In this document: piece after piece, positions 16,298-25,734 of the stretch
Layout of the letters: each line of letters opens with the position of its first letter
How positions within the stretch are numbered: the first letter of the stretch is position 1
Origin: Oscillospiraceae bacterium
GTDB taxonomy: Bacteria; Bacillota; Clostridia; Oscillospirales; Oscillospiraceae
NCBI GenBank assembly: GCA_902774015.1
Contig: CACYHB010000003.1
Span: 103,827 to 167,826 of the forward strand
Reading direction: 5' to 3'
DNA: 64,000 bases
Notes under the pieces: model-generated
Told to the model about the DNA's origin: nothing
Database searches by the model: none
Seen by the model: only the letters and a program-made list of their open reading frames with translations
Translations under genes and position numbers: made by a program

Positions 16298-17092
16298 TTG
16301 TTAAACATCATTTTCTTCGGCGCCCTGGCGCTGTACTTTGCGGCGTCCGTTCTGGAATTTGCGGGCGTCAGCTTCAAGAAGGACAAGCTGCTCAAGGCCG
16401 CGTGGATCCTGTTTCTTGCCGCCTTTGCGCTGCACACGGTGTATTTTGTCGCCCGCGGCGTCAAGGCGGGGCGTTTCCCGCTTGCCAACCAGTTTGAATT
16501 CTCCATGGCCTTTTCCTGGGGAATTGCGGCCTTGCTCATTGTCTTTCGCGCAAGGCTCCATGCCGAGTGGCTCTCGGTGGCCGCCATGCCTATGGCGTTT
16601 CTCGTCCTGTCCTATGCCGCGCTCAAGCCTATGGAGATCACTGAGCTGATGCCCGCGCTCAAGAGCACCTGGTTCGTTTTTCACATCGGCTCTGCCATGT
16701 TCAGCTATTCAGCCTTCGTGCTTGCCGGCTGTGCCGGACTTCGGTATCTGCTGCTGAACCGGAAGGGGAAGGAAGCGGATGAGCTCAAGCTCCGTCAGAT
16801 GGATTTCATGGCCTATCGCCTGATTGCGCTCGGCTTCCTGCTTCTGACGGTCACGATCCTGACCGGCGCCATCTGGGCCGAGCAGGCCTGGTCCTCCTTT
16901 TGGACCTGGGATCCAAAGGAGGTCTGGGCCCTCATCACCTGGATCATCTATGCCGTTTACCTGCATCTGCACCTGCGGAAGAACGCCAATACGAAGATGC
17001 TGGCCTGGTACGTGGTGATCGCGGTGCCGGTGGTGCTCTTCACCTTTGCCGGCGTCAACACCCTGATGCCCGGCCTTCACAGCTACGGCTGA
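16298..17092 (+). CDS. resC: Cytochrome c biogenesis protein ResC/CcsA
   Basis: 264 residues with about eight membrane helices. The heme-handling tryptophan-rich motif is seen as WSSFWTWDPKEVWALITW near residue 199, followed by the conserved histidines in VYLHLHL. It starts at TTG 16298 behind AAGGAG, 5 bases after resB, so the two are one translation unit. Partner of ResB in System II cytochrome c assembly. A perfect 13-bp hairpin follows at 17106. Confidence 0.92.
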   Translation: MLNIIFFGALALYFAASVLEFAGVSFKKDKLLKAAWILFLAAFALHTVYFVARGVKAGRFPLANQFEFSMAFSWGIAALLIVFRARLHAEWLSVAAMPMAFLVLSYAALKPMEITELMPALKSTWFVFHIGSAMFSYSAFVLAGCAGLRYLLLNRKGKEADELKLRQMDFMAYRLIALGFLLLTVTILTGAIWAEQAWSSFWTWDPKEVWALITWIIYAVYLHLHLRKNANTKMLAWYVVIAVPVVLFTFAGVNTLMPGLHSYG

Positions 17093-17105
17093 GAGAACAT
17101 GAATG

Positions 17106-17135
17106 CAGGGCCGCACGAATGATCGTGCGGCCCTG
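17106..17135. terminator. Bidirectional terminator between resC and the esterase
   Basis: Perfect 13-bp arms (17106-17118 and 17123-17135) with loop ATGA between convergent genes. Confidence 0.8.
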
Positions 17136-17154
17136 ATTTCCGTATATGGAAGTC

Positions 17155-18192
17155 TTATTCGGCTTGTTCCAGCGCGTCCCGAAACCAGACGATCCTGCTG
17201 TCTATCACACGCCGGACGGCCTCGTTGTTCACGTCTCCGTCAAAGCCATGGTAGGCGCCGGGGATCTGAACCAGCGTTACGTCCACGCCCGCCTCTTTCA
17301 TTTTGCCGGCATAGGCGATGTCCTGATCGCAGAGCGTATCCATCTCGGCGGCTTCCACGTAGGTGAGCGGGTAGAACGGGAAGCTCTCGTGCTCCATCGG
17401 CACTGCGTAGTCAGCACCCGTTGGCTCATAGCCGCTGAGATAAAGTTTCCACATTCGTATATTGGCCTCCCGCGGCCAGGTGGCATTTTCGTATTCCGTG
17501 AGGGAGGGGTAGTGCTGCGCCCGGTCGGTTACCGGATAGATCAGCATCTGCGCTGCCGGTGTCAGCAGCCCCTCGTCACAGCAGCGGTGAGTGACCTCCG
17601 CGGCGAGGCAGCCGCCTGCGCTGTCACCGTATATCATGACATGGCTCAGATCGGTGAGCGGGGAAGAGGCGATATACTTGAGCGTGTCGTAACAATCGTT
17701 CAGCGGTATTGGGTATGGCGCGTCCAGTGAAGTGCGGTACTGGGGCAGCACCACGCGGCAGTGGAGTTCGTCTGCGTAAACGGCGCCGGCGTCAAGCTGG
17801 GCGTTCATCATGGTCAGGAAAAAGGCTCCGCCATGGCAGTATAGCATGGTGGGAAGCGTTTCGCTCTCGCATCCGGCCGGTTCAAGGATATAGCCGCCGA
17901 TCACGTAACCGTCCTGCGCCGCCACGCGAAGCTCCTTTTTGACCACGCCTTCCGGCGCTTTCCAGGCGGCGGTCAAGCTGTTGTCCAGCAGATTGCACCA
18001 GCGGATGTAGAGATCGGCGAACACGTCGTCATACTTGAAATCGACGCCAGGCCCGGGCTGGGGGAGTGCGGGATCATAGGAATAATCCCGGACGCGGAAG
18101 TTGATCCTGCAAACGCAGACAATGGCAAAGATCAGGATCGGCAGCAGAACGATCGCAGCGGCGATCCACAGCTTTCTGAGTGTTTTCTTCAT
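17155..18192 (-). CDS. Alpha/beta-hydrolase (HSL-type esterase), membrane anchored
   Basis: 345 residues from ATG 18192, nine bases after AGGAAGG. An N-terminal hydrophobic segment (about residues 6-30) anchors it. The oxyanion motif HGGAFF near residue 133 and nucleophile elbow GDSAGG near 202 place it in the hormone-sensitive-lipase class of carboxylesterases; the catalytic His is in AYHGFDGD near the C-terminus. It probably cleaves short acyl or acetyl esters at the cell surface. Two further ATGs just upstream are in frame but less well spaced. It is a single-gene unit with terminators on both sides. Confidence 0.82.
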   Translation of the reverse strand: MKKTLRKLWIAAAIVLLPILIFAIVCVCRINFRVRDYSYDPALPQPGPGVDFKYDDVFADLYIRWCNLLDNSLTAAWKAPEGVVKKELRVAAQDGYVIGGYILEPAGCESETLPTMLYCHGGAFFLTMMNAQLDAGAVYADELHCRVVLPQYRTSLDAPYPIPLNDCYDTLKYIASSPLTDLSHVMIYGDSAGGCLAAEVTHRCCDEGLLTPAAQMLIYPVTDRAQHYPSLTEYENATWPREANIRMWKLYLSGYEPTGADYAVPMEHESFPFYPLTYVEAAEMDTLCDQDIAYAGKMKEAGVDVTLVQIPGAYHGFDGDVNNEAVRRVIDSRIVWFRDALEQAE

Positions 18193-18245
18193 GGCCTTCA
18201 TCCTTCCTCTTTTTCGATTTCTCTGCATCCATTATAGGAAAAAAG

Positions 18246-18288
18246 AAAAGCGCCGTCCCGTCTGTTTTCACAAACGGTCGGCGCTTTT
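18246..18288 (-). terminator. Terminator after the HAD phosphatase operon
   Basis: AAAAGCGCCG (18246-18255) pairs with CGGCGCTTTT (18279-18288). Read on the minus strand it ends in a T-rich tract beyond 18246. Confidence 0.8.
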
Positions 18289-18314
18289 GCACGAATGGTG
18301 TCACGCGGGAAGAA

Positions 18315-18935
18315 TTACTCCGGTTTTACCGGGATCCCGGCTTCCTTCAGCTCGCGGCGCAGGCGGGACATATCGTTAAAGAATACGGTAGCCTGCATGC
18401 CGCTGAGCCACGCGCCGTCCACGTTCAGAATGCTGTCGTCTATGAAGAAGCACTCGGCGGGGTCGAGATCGTATTGGCGGTAGAGCTCCGCATAGATCTC
18501 CCGCTCCGGCTTGAGCATCTTCACGTCCGCCGAGACGATACGCCCGTCAAAGCACTCCGAACCGGGGATGCGGTGGAAATACTCGGAGAGCCAGCTGGTG
18601 GCGTTGGAGAGAAGATAGACCCCGTATCCGAGGGCTTTTACCTCCCGTACCAGCTCCGCCATGCCGGGGATCGGGACCAGTTCCCCCTTCCACCAGTCAT
18701 AGACGCAGTGCCGCGCTGCCTCGTGCAGGCGCTCCGGGAGTCGGCGGCAAATCCGCTTATAGCCCTCGTCAGAGCTCATCCAGCCGTGGTCCATGGCGGC
18801 CCATTCGCCGCAATGGAAGACCTCCCGCAGCAGGAGCCGGCTGTCCTCTTCGTTCAGCTTTTCTCTGGCGATGATGGTTTCCGGGTCCCAATCGATCAGG
18901 ACCCGGCCCATATCGAAAATTACGTTTTTGATCAT
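18315..18935 (-). CDS. HAD-superfamily hydrolase (YihX-like sugar-phosphate phosphatase type)
   Basis: 206 residues. FDMGRVLIDWDP at residues 6-17 carries the HAD nucleophile Asp; motif II is LLSNAT near 112 and the acidic motif IV is FFIDDS near 165. The DxG rather than DxD arrangement is that of the YihX/epoxide-hydrolase-N branch, which includes glucose-1-phosphatase. The start overlaps the permease stop by 4 bases, so it belongs to the importer operon. This suggests that the imported compound, or its first product, is a phosphomonoester. Cytoplasmic. Confidence 0.82.
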   Translation of the reverse strand: MIKNVIFDMGRVLIDWDPETIIAREKLNEEDSRLLLREVFHCGEWAAMDHGWMSSDEGYKRICRRLPERLHEAARHCVYDWWKGELVPIPGMAELVREVKALGYGVYLLSNATSWLSEYFHRIPGSECFDGRIVSADVKMLKPEREIYAELYRQYDLDPAECFFIDDSILNVDGAWLSGMQATVFFNDMSRLRRELKEAGIPVKPE

Positions 18936-20832
18936 GCCTTACTGTGTTCCTTCTTCCCAAAGAATGCGGAGAGCTTTTCCATGCGCTTGCGGCGTCGGTC
19001 GCGGATCTCCAGCCGCTCGCCCAGATCACGGGAGCCCACGCCGTAGACGAGGTATAGGATCAGGCCGGACACGAGCATGATAAACACCGTGGATGCGCAG
19101 CGCCGGCCCGAGGCGTTGACGTTATAGCCGTACAGGCCTTCTTCACGGCACATGGACTGGATGACCATGGCGTAGCTGGTGCCGTAGGTGCTGGCGAAGG
19201 TGGCGGACATGTCGTATTCGGTGAAGAGCGCATTGAAATTGAGCGCGAAAACAGCCAGAACCGAGGGCAGAATGATGGGGAGCTTCACGCGCAGGAAGGT
19301 GTAGATCCCGCTGGCGCCAAGGTTCTTTGCAGCATCCTCCAGCTCCTCGTCTATGGAATAGAAGCTGGCCTTGATCATGCGCAGGCTGAATGGCAGCTTC
19401 GTCACCGTATAGGCCATGACGATCAGAAATCGCACGTTCTGCGCGTAGTAGAGATTTTGATTGCCCACGTACCAGACGGCGTCGGAGTTGAAGAAGGTTC
19501 GGTAGGAATAGCAGATCAGGATCGTCGGCAGCAGCCAGGGGAAAAGAAGCGCGTATTCCAGCACCACGCCGGTGCCCTTGTTCTTCTTCTTGAAGATGTA
19601 GTTGCAGGCCACCACAACGATCACGCAGGCAAGCGCCGCCGCCAGCGCGGAGAGGATAAAGCTGAGCTTGATGCCGCCCAGCGTCGCTTCATTGGCGAAG
19701 ACGCCGGAGATGGAGCCCTCACGGGTTTTGTATTTGCCGCGGCTGGTCAGATATTCATAGTCCTGCTGGCCGAAGTAGTTGATGAGCGTCCAGTGCCCCA
19801 GATCCAGCTTTTTGAGGCGAATGGCGCTGTAGGTCTGAAAAGAGAAGATGATGATCATGACCACAGGAGTCATGTAAATGATGAACAGAATGTAGGCGTA
19901 GAGATGCGCGAGCACGTTAGCCACGGGATTCGTGATCTTTTGCTTCTGGAGCTTGGCCTTGGTCTTGGAGACGGAGAGGTAGTGCCCCTTGCGCTCGTAG
20001 GCCGAGAGAACCGTCAGCAGAACGATGGTGAACATCGCAAGGATGATGGACAGCAGCGCGGCGCGGGCCTGGGGGAAGGCCTCATCCGCAGTGGACGAGC
20101 CGGCCAGACGCACGATCTCGGGATTGATGGAGTCATAGCCCAGCAGGGTCGGAGCGGACATGGCGCAGAGACCGGTGATGAAGGTCATGACCGTGAGGGA
20201 GAACATGGTGGGGATCAGCGTGGGGAAGACCACCTTCCACAGCACCTTGAAGGGCCTGGCGCCCATGTTGCGGGCGGCTTCCACGGTGTTGTAGTCGATG
20301 CCGCGGATGGCGTTTCGCAGAAAGAGCATGTGGTTGGAGGTACAGGCGAAGGTCATGGTGAAGAGCACCGCGTTGAAGCCGGAAAACCAGCTGGGATTAA
20401 AGTCAGGAAAGGCGTTCTTCATGGCGGTGGTCAAAATGCCGTCGCCCGCGTAGAGAAACATGTAGCCCGTGACAAGCGCCACGCCAGAGTAGATCATCGT
20501 GGTCATGTAACCCATGCGAAGGATGCGGGCGCCCTTGATGTCAAAGTACTCGGTGAGCAGCACGATGGAGACGCCGATCACGTTCACTGTGATCACAAGG
20601 CAGATGGCGAGCTTCAGCGAGTTCCAGACGTATTTGCCCATGGAACCCGCGAGGAAGAAACGGATGACGGCCAGCGGGTCGCGCTCGCCGGCGGCGTTCT
20701 TCGTGTTGAAAATGCTGGTCAGGGTGTTTAGACAGGGCAGGAGCATGAAGCCGAAAAAGAGATAGGCGAAGAAGCACACGCCTACCAGGCGTACGAAGAG
20801 CTCCGGCCGGATCTTGCGGTCGAGCGTCTGAC

Positions 20833-20836
<4 letters not shown>
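18932..20836 (-). CDS. ABC importer permease, two permease domains fused (FbpB type)
   Basis: 634 residues with two binding-protein-dependent permease units. Each carries the ATPase-contact EAA loop: EAARNMGARPFKVLWKVVFP in the first half and DAAKNLGASGIYTFLRVKLP in the second. The double-length layout is that of FbpB/AfuB and PhnU-V-like importers for ferric iron, phosphonates or sugar phosphates. It overlaps the ATPase stop and the phosphatase start by 4 bases on each side. The C-terminus has a basic tail (RRRKRMEKL). Confidence 0.9.
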
Positions 20837-21870
<1,034 letters not shown>

Positions 21871-21973
21871 AAGCAAGCTCTCCTTTGCATCATATCTCAG
21901 TTTGCTCAGCAAAGACCGCCAATGCGGACGGCTTTTGCTCAACGAACTCCGTTTCAAACGATCTTTATAGAAC

Positions 21974-22002
21974 ATGGCGAGCCGGGGATACCGGCTCGCC
22001 AT
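21974..22002 (-). promoter_or_regulatory. Intercistronic hairpin between binding protein and ATPase genes
   Basis: Perfect 12-bp arms (21974-21985 and 21991-22002), 5-base loop, no T-tract on the minus strand. Such hairpins stabilise the upstream message or reduce read-through, giving more binding protein than ATPase. Confidence 0.7.
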
Positions 22003-22022
22003 ATGAGATTGCGGAAAAGGAA

Positions 22023-23231
22023 TTACTCGGCCTTCTGGGTCAGAACGGCCCAGTCAAGGTTATCCCAGTCGGGCTCGGCGGGAGCCTGAGAAGCGTCAGC
22101 CCAGTAGAAGCCCAGATTGGTCATGATGTTGGTCCACTCAGCGCTGTGAGCGGCAACATAAGCGGCATAGGTCATGTCAGTGCCTTCCACGGTGGTCAGC
22201 GCGAAATTCGGGATCAGGTAGATCTCGGGAATGTCGCCTTCGTAGACAATGTCGGCAGCTTCGGTGTTGCAGGGGAAGGAGTCAAACTCCTCAGCCCAGG
22301 CAGCCTGTACCTCGGCGGAGCCGAACCACTCGCAGAACTCCTTGACCTTCTCGGTCTGTTCCTCGGTACGGCCGGCCTTGTCCAGAATACCGATGTACTC
22401 GGCAATGTAATAGGTACCGTCCTTGATGTCGACGAGGGCCCAGTTCTCGGGCTCCAGCGCGCCGATCAGAGGATGCTCGCTGCCCTCGGCGGCGGCGTCG
22501 ATCTTGCCGTAGAGAGCGGAGGAGTAGAATTCGGAGATGGCTACGTCGCCCTTGTTCAGAGGATCAAAGCCGTACTTGTAGTCGTCGCCGCCGAATTTAC
22601 CGTCGGCGCAGAATTTCCACAGGGTCTTCCAACCGTCGATGGAAATGCCGCCGGCAGGGGATTCGGGATCGGTGAAGGCATAGAGCAGAGCGGAGTTGAT
22701 GTTCGCATTGGTGGTGCCGCCGACCTTGTTCTGGCGGTACCAGGTGTAGCCGGAGTCGACCACGTCAGCCCAGTGATCGAAGTGCAGCTCTTCGCCGTTG
22801 GTGCCAAGCTCGTCGTTGCGGTAGAGCATCAGCACGTTCTGAATGACGATGCCGTAAGCCTTGCCTTCATACTGATACTCACCGACCTGCTCCGCCCAGG
22901 AAGGCGTCCAATCGATGATGGACAGGTTCTCGTACTGGCCGTCGATCAGCTGACCCCAGCGGGTCTCGTTCAGACCGAAGATCAGGTCGCCGTCCTTGTT
23001 CTCATTGGCAGCCTGCACAGCGGCAGTGTCGCCGGAGATGACGGAGTTGTCATCAATGGAGATGTTGAAGCCGGCTTTCTTGGCTTCGTTGATGAGCCAG
23101 GTGGTGCGTTCGGTGGAGTTGGAGTTGGAGTAGATGCGGATCGTGTAGTCGTCGTCAGCGGCAAACGCGGTGGGGCAGGCCACGGCGAAGATCATCACGA
23201 GCGCCAGCAGCAGCGCAAGGTACTTTTTCAT
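22023..23231 (-). CDS. Extracellular solute-binding protein (Fe3+/phosphonate/sugar-phosphate class)
   Basis: 402 residues. The Sec signal peptide is MKKYLALLLALVMIFAVACPTAFA, followed by a two-lobe periplasmic-binding fold starting TIRIYSNSNS. A cysteine within the signal region is not in a convincing lipobox, so it may be released or anchored otherwise. It is first in an operon with ATPase, fused permease and HAD phosphatase, and is related to the AfuA/PhnS-like binding proteins. I cannot read the ligand: iron, aminoethylphosphonate and phosphosugars are all handled by this clade. The co-transcribed phosphatase favours a phosphorylated ligand. Confidence 0.85.
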   Translation of the reverse strand: MKKYLALLLALVMIFAVACPTAFAADDDYTIRIYSNSNSTERTTWLINEAKKAGFNISIDDNSVISGDTAAVQAANENKDGDLIFGLNETRWGQLIDGQYENLSIIDWTPSWAEQVGEYQYEGKAYGIVIQNVLMLYRNDELGTNGEELHFDHWADVVDSGYTWYRQNKVGGTTNANINSALLYAFTDPESPAGGISIDGWKTLWKFCADGKFGGDDYKYGFDPLNKGDVAISEFYSSALYGKIDAAAEGSEHPLIGALEPENWALVDIKDGTYYIAEYIGILDKAGRTEEQTEKVKEFCEWFGSAEVQAAWAEEFDSFPCNTEAADIVYEGDIPEIYLIPNFALTTVEGTDMTYAAYVAAHSAEWTNIMTNLGFYWADASQAPAEPDWDNLDWAVLTQKAE

Positions 23232-23302
23232 GATGGTTCCTCCTTATAATTTTTTCAGCGGGCAGCGCCCGTAGAATACCAGATGTTTCAAAACCAGGAA
23301 AT

Positions 23303-23331
23303 AATATACTCCCAACTAAAAAGAATGTCAA
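23303..23331 (-). promoter_or_regulatory. Promoter of the importer operon
   Basis: On the minus strand TTGACA (23331-23326), a 17-base spacer and TATATT (23308-23303). The IS200-type insertion lies immediately upstream. Confidence 0.75.
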
Positions 23332-23522
23332 TAATATACAAAGTGTATTCTGCTATTTATCTCTGAACTTGGCACTAATGGATAATTAAGAATCCACCGG
23401 CGAAGCCGGTGGATTTTCATATGCGGGCGAAGCCCTATGATACTAGCACGCGCGTCACGTCACGCAAGTACGATACGCCAGCCGCGAGAGATTTGCTACT
23501 TGCTACCCGTGAACGGGTTTTC

Positions 23523-23957
23523 TCAGAAATTAGGCATCGTCAGCTGTTCCCCGGCTTTGTCCTCGTCCAACTGATGGCGGATGTATTCTTCTATCTTTTT
23601 TGCATTCTTTCCTGCCGTGTCTACGTAGTACCCTCTACACCAGAATTCCCTGTTTCGGTACTTATACTTCAATTCCGGGTACTTCTCATATATCATTAAG
23701 CTACTCTTCCCCTTTAGGTACCCCATAAAGCTTGACACAGATACCTTCGGCGGTATTTCTACCAGCATATGTACATGGTCTGGACATACTTCTGCTTCTA
23801 TGATCTTGATCTTCTTCCAGTTACATAGTGTCCGCAGGATTTCTCCCACCTCTCGCCTTTTCTCTCCATAGAACACTTTCCGCCGATACTTCGGTGCAAA
23901 CACTATGTGGTATTTGCAATTCCAACTCGTATGCGATAAACTATTGGTGTCGTTCAT
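23523..23957 (-). CDS. tnpA: IS200/IS605-family Y1 transposase TnpA
   Basis: 144 residues. The HUH metal-binding motif is HVH (His61, His63) in CPDHVHMLVEI, and the nucleophile is the tyrosine of EEYIRHQ (Tyr125) with the accompanying Gln129. Length and motifs are intact, so it may be active. It is a single-strand-specific peel-and-paste transposase. Its ribosome site (GGGAGGT) is buried in one arm of a long inverted repeat (23967-24025), a known way in which IS200 limits its own translation. Confidence 0.93.
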   Translation of the reverse strand: MNDTNSLSHTSWNCKYHIVFAPKYRRKVFYGEKRREVGEILRTLCNWKKIKIIEAEVCPDHVHMLVEIPPKVSVSSFMGYLKGKSSLMIYEKYPELKYKYRNREFWCRGYYVDTAGKNAKKIEEYIRHQLDEDKAGEQLTMPNF

Positions 23958-23966
23958 TTGAATGAC

Positions 23967-24025
23967 CTCCCTTTGCTTTTCTTGTGCAGTTGGCGGACCG
24001 CACTCCTATTCTAAAGCAAAGGGAG
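23967..24025 (-). promoter_or_regulatory. SD-sequestering leader hairpin of tnpA
   Basis: Perfect 13-bp arms: CTCCCTTTGCTTT (23967-23979) and AAAGCAAAGGGAG (24013-24025). In the minus-strand RNA the arm nearest the gene contains the Shine-Dalgarno, so folding would hide it. Confidence 0.75.
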
Positions 24026-24095
24026 TTTTTTCGTCTACATCATCGCCATTAGGCTTCTTTTGAACCACTCGCCTAGCGAGTGGTTTTCTCTATAC

Positions 24096-24123
24096 AAAAA
24101 ACCCGGCTGCCGAAGCAGCCGGG
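24096..24123 (-). terminator. Terminator of the flavodoxin operon
   Basis: Nine-base arms (24102-24110 and 24115-24123), loop CGAA, with six U on the minus strand (24101-24096). Confidence 0.85.
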
Positions 24124-24157
24124 AAACAGGGAGAGAAAAGAGAGGATGGAGAGCGAT

Positions 24158-24580
24158 TCAGGCCAGGGCGGCGCCGAGGGCTTTGCAGGCGGCTTCCGCC
24201 TCGTCGTCGGGGGCGTCGTTGCAGATCACGCTGTTTGCCGCGAGCGTGATACCGGAGGCGGCGCAGTCTTCTTCCCAGGTGCTCATCCAGTCGCCGCCGC
24301 CCCAGCCATAGGAGCCGAAGAGCGCGACCTTTTTCCCGGCAAGGGAGCCCTTGACCGCTTCGAACATGGGCGCAAATTCACTGTCTTCCAGCTCCTCATT
24401 GCCCATGGCGGGGCAGCCGAAGGCAAAGGCGTCAAATCCGGCGGCTTTGCCGGCGTCGAAATAGGAGGCGCCGAAAAGCTGTGCGGAAGCGCCGGCGCTC
24501 CGGGCCCCCTTCAGGACGTATTTAGCCATGGCCTCGGTATTGCCGGTGCCGCTCCAGAAAACAACTGCCACTTTGCTCAT
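24158..24580 (-). CDS. Flavodoxin
   Basis: 140 residues from ATG 24580. The FMN phosphate-binding loop is SGTGNTEAMA at residues 10-19, and GSYGWGGGDW near 86 is the isoalloxazine loop. A small cytoplasmic electron carrier that replaces ferredoxin under iron limitation. It is the third gene of an operon with DUF3793 and DUF2325 proteins, controlled by a metal-regulator-like palindrome at 25507; iron control is therefore likely (inference). A terminator follows. Confidence 0.92.
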   Translation of the reverse strand: MSKVAVVFWSGTGNTEAMAKYVLKGARSAGASAQLFGASYFDAGKAAGFDAFAFGCPAMGNEELEDSEFAPMFEAVKGSLAGKKVALFGSYGWGGGDWMSTWEEDCAASGITLAANSVICNDAPDDEAEAACKALGAALA

Positions 24581-24603
24581 ACTACATATTCCTTTCCTAT
24601 TTT

Positions 24604-25158
24604 TTACTGCAGAGAGACCGCGAGTCTGGACAGTGCGAAGCCCGCGTCCAGAGAACGCTGGTATGCCTCTGTACATTTCCGGTATTTTTCGAAGGTCTTT
24701 CGCGCAGCTTTCTCATCTCCATAGACCTTCCAGCAGCCGGTGAGCTTACAGTTCTGCGCCTTGTTCTCGATGAAGCCGCGCACGTCTTCCGGCGGATAGC
24801 TGAGAAAGAGTCCGATCTCATGCGGAAAGCCCTCCTCGGTCAGCAGGCGCTCCCGCAGCCGTGAAAGACAGCGCGCCACGCTCTGATCGCGATATCCTGC
24901 CGCTGTCAAAATCTCCCGGGCGGCGCGCCGGCTCAGATCCTGCCGGAGCACCTTCGGCCGGAATACGTAGAGCAATGCTCTTCCCGCGCGGTATCGGAGC
25001 GGGAGAACGCAGAGACCCTTTGGCGCGAGCTCTCCGTTGAGCCTGCGCAGATCAGCCGTCATTTCTGCCCGGTTGGGATAAGAGAAAGAAAACATGCTTC
25101 CGGTTTTGAGCCCGGCCAGTGTTGGGGCACAACACGCGACAAATACGTCCTCGGACAT
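24604..25158 (-). CDS. DUF3793 family protein
   Basis: 184 residues from ATG 25158 behind GGAGGG. The opening CCAPTLAGLKTGSMF and the central RPKVLRQDL...ILTAAGY and FPHEIGLFLSYPPEDVRGFI blocks are characteristic of DUF3793. The function is unknown. The family is found in Clostridia beside flavodoxin and iron-transport genes, as here, which suggests a role in low-iron physiology. The conserved CxxP start could bind a cofactor, but this is speculation. It sits 23 bases upstream of flavodoxin. Confidence 0.82.
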   Translation of the reverse strand: MSEDVFVACCAPTLAGLKTGSMFSFSYPNRAEMTADLRRLNGELAPKGLCVLPLRYRAGRALLYVFRPKVLRQDLSRRAAREILTAAGYRDQSVARCLSRLRERLLTEEGFPHEIGLFLSYPPEDVRGFIENKAQNCKLTGCWKVYGDEKAARKTFEKYRKCTEAYQRSLDAGFALSRLAVSLQ

Positions 25159-25204
25159 GGCCGCATCCCTCCTTCTGAAGAAGTATGAACCGTTCGCTGC
25201 CGAC

Positions 25205-25486
25205 TTATACTGCGTGCTTTTCCAGCACGCTGCGGAGCGCGGAAAGGGAAGCGGAGCGGCAGTATTCCACTTTCGTGTCACTGCCGCGGATCTCGCAGAG
25301 CGCGCCGATCAACATCTTGTGGGACACGGTGTTGGTAAAGAAAATCATCAGATCGGGGCTGCCGAGCTTGGCTTTCAGACCGCCGCGGGGCTTGGTGAAT
25401 ACGTTTGCCTCACATCGATACTGGCGGCAGAGCTCAATATAACGGCGTTCCATGCATTCATTTCCGCCCACAATGACGACACTCAT
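25205..25486 (-). CDS. DUF2325 family protein
   Basis: 93 residues from ATG 25486 behind GGGGAGGA. MSVVIVGGNECMERRYIELCRQY opens a small Rossmann-like domain, the DUF2325 hallmark. Members are usually encoded with iron-responsive genes in Clostridia; no reaction is known. First gene of the operon, 46 bases before DUF3793. The in-frame upstream extension to 25516 lacks a ribosome site. Confidence 0.78.
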   Translation of the reverse strand: MSVVIVGGNECMERRYIELCRQYRCEANVFTKPRGGLKAKLGSPDLMIFFTNTVSHKMLIGALCEIRGSDTKVEYCRSASLSALRSVLEKHAV

Positions 25487-25506
25487 GCGCAATCTCCTCC
25501 CCTGAT

Positions 25507-25561
25507 AGTTAAACATGTCTAACTAAGCTCGGAGTATAACATGTCAAACACCCATTGTCAA
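25507..25561 (-). promoter_or_regulatory. Promoter and palindromic operator of the DUF2325-DUF3793-flavodoxin operon
   Basis: On the minus strand TTGACA (25561-25556), 17 bases, TATACT (25538-25533). Just downstream, 25507-25524 is an 18-bp palindrome with one mismatched pair (AGTTAAACATGTCTAACT), placed to block transcription at the start site. Its TTA-N-ACATGT-N-TAA form recalls DtxR-type metalloregulator boxes (inference). Confidence 0.7.
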
Positions 25562-25665
25562 GATAGGAATTTAACTTCTTTTTTTGGGTATTCCATAAGG
25601 GACAGAGCGCTTCCGGAGCGACCGGCGATATCCGTGAATGGAGCCGGATTTCCTTCAACTTTATG

Positions 25666-25694
25666 TTGCATTTCTAATAAAAACATAATACAAT
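25666..25694 (+). promoter_or_regulatory. Promoter of the hydroxyacid dehydrogenase-nrdR unit
   Basis: TTGCAT (25666-25671), 17-base spacer, TACAAT (25689-25694), 40 bases before the start codon. Confidence 0.65.
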
Positions 25695-25734
25695 ATATAG
25701 CGAAAAGATTAACATAAAACAGGAGGCTTGCGCG

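Larger units (their letters stand above)
23391..24085 (-). mobile_element. IS200-type insertion sequence (IS200/IS605 family)
   Basis: The element carries only a Y1 transposase and no tnpB. It is bounded by two subterminal hairpins: 23391-23415 (11-bp arms, loop GAA) at its 3' end and 24063-24085 (10-bp arms, loop CTA) at its 5' end. These single-strand hairpins, rather than terminal inverted repeats, are what TnpA recognises. Exact cleavage sites cannot be set without an empty-site comparison; the extent given is the hairpin-to-hairpin minimum. It sits between the importer promoter and the flavodoxin terminator and breaks no gene. Confidence 0.85.

Noticed and set aside
13619-17092. nrfH or a resA/ccdA gene in the cytochrome region
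   Set aside because: Every frame between nrfA and the end of resC was read; only nrfA, resB and resC are coding.
23391-24157. tnpB nuclease and omega RNA accompanying the IS element
   Set aside because: There is no second gene and no room for one; the element is of the solo-TnpA IS200 type.
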